Source of the DNA: DATFHX01 sp035247945
Lineage (GTDB): Bacteria; Patescibacteriota; Saccharimonadia; Saccharimonadales; Saccharimonadaceae
Assembly (NCBI GenBank): GCA_035247945.1
Contig: DATFHX010000022.1
Coordinates: 1-61,849, forward strand
DNA: 61,849 bases
Reading direction: 5' to 3'
A model generated the notes under the pieces. That model was not told the origin of the DNA and made no database searches. It was given only the letters and a program-made list of their open reading frames with translations. Each line of letters starts with the position of its first letter. The first letter of the stretch is position 1. The translations under genes were made by a program, and so were the position numbers. Shown in pieces: positions 60,858 to 61,849 of the stretch.

Positions 60858-61463
60858 TTCTTTCTCAGGAGCTGCGAAGCGCATTTCGTGAAGCGCCGTG
60901 GCCCCCATCATGATGCTAACCTCTTTTGTTCCTTCGGTGTTTATGTGATATGAGTCATAGGATTCAGAAAGGGTTTCTTGGATTGTTTCTATATGCGCGT
61001 GATAATCAGCAAGTCTTTGTTTTGCTTCTATCTCACTAATGGGACGTTCACGACGTCTGAGCATACGCTGCAATGCAACTTCATCCTTAACATCCGTTGT
61101 GATTGCACCGATAATGTTGCGATCGGATTGTTGCGCAAGCTCATTAAGTTGCTCAAGTTGCTCCACGGTGCGAGGAAATCCGTCTAATAGCACGGTGTGG
61201 ACGAGGTCTGCTCTATAAAGTGCTTCTTCAACTATTCCAAACGATATTTCCATTGAGAGTAGGGCGTGCGTTTGAGGGGATTGTAGGTGTTTTATTACAT
61301 CGTCTTCGTACCAGGACGAAATAGCCTTACTTGCAATACGACGAACTGTGTCGCCTACGGATATATGTTCCACTGAGCGGTGTGACCTCTCAAGTTCATA
61401 CCCCAGGCGAGATGTACCACTACCTGGCTTGCCATTTAATAAAACAATTTCTCGATTTGACAT
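60855..61463 (-). CDS. Adenylate-kinase-like protein with altered P-loop
   Basis: A 202-aa protein with the NMP-kinase fold: IVLLNGKPGSGTSRLGYEL at 6-24, SVGDTVRRIA near 36, VLLDGFPRTVEQLEQL near 90 and RMLRRRERP near 131. The P-loop reads GKPGSGTS, with Thr at position 17 where kinases have the essential Lys. The lid domain is short. Either the activity is changed or the protein is a regulator; a real adenylate kinase gene would then lie elsewhere. The base difference needed is a single A to C. Confidence 0.75.
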   Translation of the reverse strand: MSNREIVLLNGKPGSGTSRLGYELERSHRSVEHISVGDTVRRIASKAISSWYEDDVIKHLQSPQTHALLSMEISFGIVEEALYRADLVHTVLLDGFPRTVEQLEQLNELAQQSDRNIIGAITTDVKDEVALQRMLRRRERPISEIEAKQRLADYHAHIETIQETLSESYDSYHINTEGTKEVSIMMGATALHEMRFAAPEKE

Positions 61464-61524
61464 AATGCCTCTTAATTAAAACAAATGTAAGTATGGCATA
61501 TGTAGCTAAATGCGGCAAGACGAA

Positions 61525-61556
61525 GATGAGGTGGGGCGACACTTGTCGCCCCACCG
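61525..61556 (-). terminator. Hairpin behind the window-end cassette
   Basis: An 11-bp perfect stem (61530-61540 with 61545-61555), loop ACTT. The T-tract on the minus strand (TCATCTTCGTCTT) is weak. Confidence 0.65.
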
Positions 61557-61564
61557 TATCAACC

Positions 61565-61849
61565 TCAGCCGTGACGATACTGACATCCGCGACCGGTCTG
61601 ACAGCCGTGGCATCGCGGACCGTTGGGAAGACATGCGTTGGTCTGCGGATCTCGGCCTGTGTTCGCAGTCCGCCATTTACTGCGGAGATGATCCGCGAGT
61701 TCACTGGCCGCGCCACCCGCCCACCGCAGGGCGGGCCCCGACCCTGGCGGAAGATTGCCGAGTGTGGATATCACACCATCGATCGTGTGGTAGGTTGCGT
61801 ACTGCAGGAGACTAGTGAGCAGGTTGCCTGTCACGTCGTCGATTACCTT
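61565..61849 (-). CDS. GC-rich cassette, partial (runs off the window end)
   Basis: The minus-strand frame is open to the end of the window, so the true start is probably outside; a GTG at 61834 is possible but has no ribosome site. The visible part encodes at least 94 residues, with YATYHTIDGVISTLGNLPPGSGP near the open end and a Cys-rich tail, CHGCQTGRGCQYRHG, that could bind zinc. GC-rich. The plus-strand frame over the same bases lacks a ribosome site. Confidence 0.5.
   Translation of the reverse strand, partial: KVIDDVTGNLLTSLLQYATYHTIDGVISTLGNLPPGSGPALRWAGGAASELADHLRSKWRTANTGRDPQTNACLPNGPRCHGCQTGRGCQYRHG

Noticed and set aside
151..61556. Reading the GC hairpins as CRISPR repeats or mobile-element ends
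   Set aside because: Their sequences differ from one another, they occur once per gene, and they sit on the 3' side only, as terminators do.
61510..61815. A plus-strand gene at the window end
   Set aside because: The hairpin at 61525-61556 would precede it, and there is no ribosome site; the minus-strand frame ends 9 nt before that hairpin as in the other cassettes.
1..61849. Alternative genetic code (UGA as glycine)
   Set aside because: UGA ends many well-defined genes here (for example pheS, and the tktN stop in the ATGA overlap), so the standard bacterial code applies.

Overview
The window looks like a chromosome segment of a Candidatus Saccharibacteria (TM7, CPR/Patescibacteria) cell. 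Grounds: compact AT-leaning genes; UGA used as a normal stop, unlike SR1/Gracilibacteria; an arginine deiminase operon; a phosphoketolase/acetate kinase pair; a transketolase split into two subunits; a reduced type IV secretion-like cluster (pilin, VirB6-like, PrgI, VirB4); and many small membrane proteins without clear families. The taxon is inferred from gene content, because no rRNA or ribosomal-protein operon is present. I see no tRNA, rRNA, CRISPR array, insertion sequence or replication origin. No stretch longer than about 300 bases lacks a gene.

Layout. 1-1200: a micro-gene and a Gfo/Idh/MocA oxidoreductase. 1.3-6.8 kb: a MIP channel, then arcA-arcB-arcD-arcC, which degrades arginine to ornithine, NH3 and CO2 with ATP gain. 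6.8-12.6 kb: FAD-linked oxidase, SemiSWEET-like protein, RibD-C/DHFR-like reductase and a large beta-helix surface protein. 12.7-16.3 kb: ackA and xfp. 16.3-21 kb: small enzymes, a PEBP protein and the Ada-AlkA plus Ogt alkylation-repair pair. 21-26.6 kb: T4SS-like operon on the minus strand with an M23 peptidase. 26.7-38.7 kb: membrane proteins (two PAP2, DUF389, VIT1/CCC1, DHA2-type MFS with a divergent MarR regulator, a second MIP channel), RmuC and several orphan genes. 39-47.3 kb: pheS, a PNPOx-like gene, pheT, FKBP, trxB, ppa and relA/spoT. 47.7-53.7 kb: central sugar-phosphate genes gap, rpiB, rpe-like, tktN, tktC, fba and a pfkB-family kinase. 53.8-61.5 kb: an unknown 415-aa protein, a LOG-like protein, uvrB, a DEAD-box helicase with a long leader and an adenylate-kinase-like protein.

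Metabolic reading: the cell would be a fermenter. Pentose phosphates are remodelled by rpiB, rpe and tkt and cleaved by phosphoketolase to acetyl-phosphate and glyceraldehyde-3-phosphate. AckA makes ATP directly from acetyl-phosphate. Arginine fermentation adds ATP through carbamate kinase.

The most striking signal is a set of about 14 short, visibly GC-rich, single-gene units scattered between the AT-leaning genes. Most have a strong Shine-Dalgarno sequence, and each is followed by a near-perfect GC-rich hairpin. All but one encode proteins I cannot assign to a family. They resemble phage 'morons' or integrated orphan cassettes and are the best candidate for an undescribed system. A second theme is initiation signals: at least nine housekeeping genes have a TATAAT/TATACT box only 6-9 nt before the start codon, implying leaderless mRNAs, whereas most cassettes carry classical leaders.
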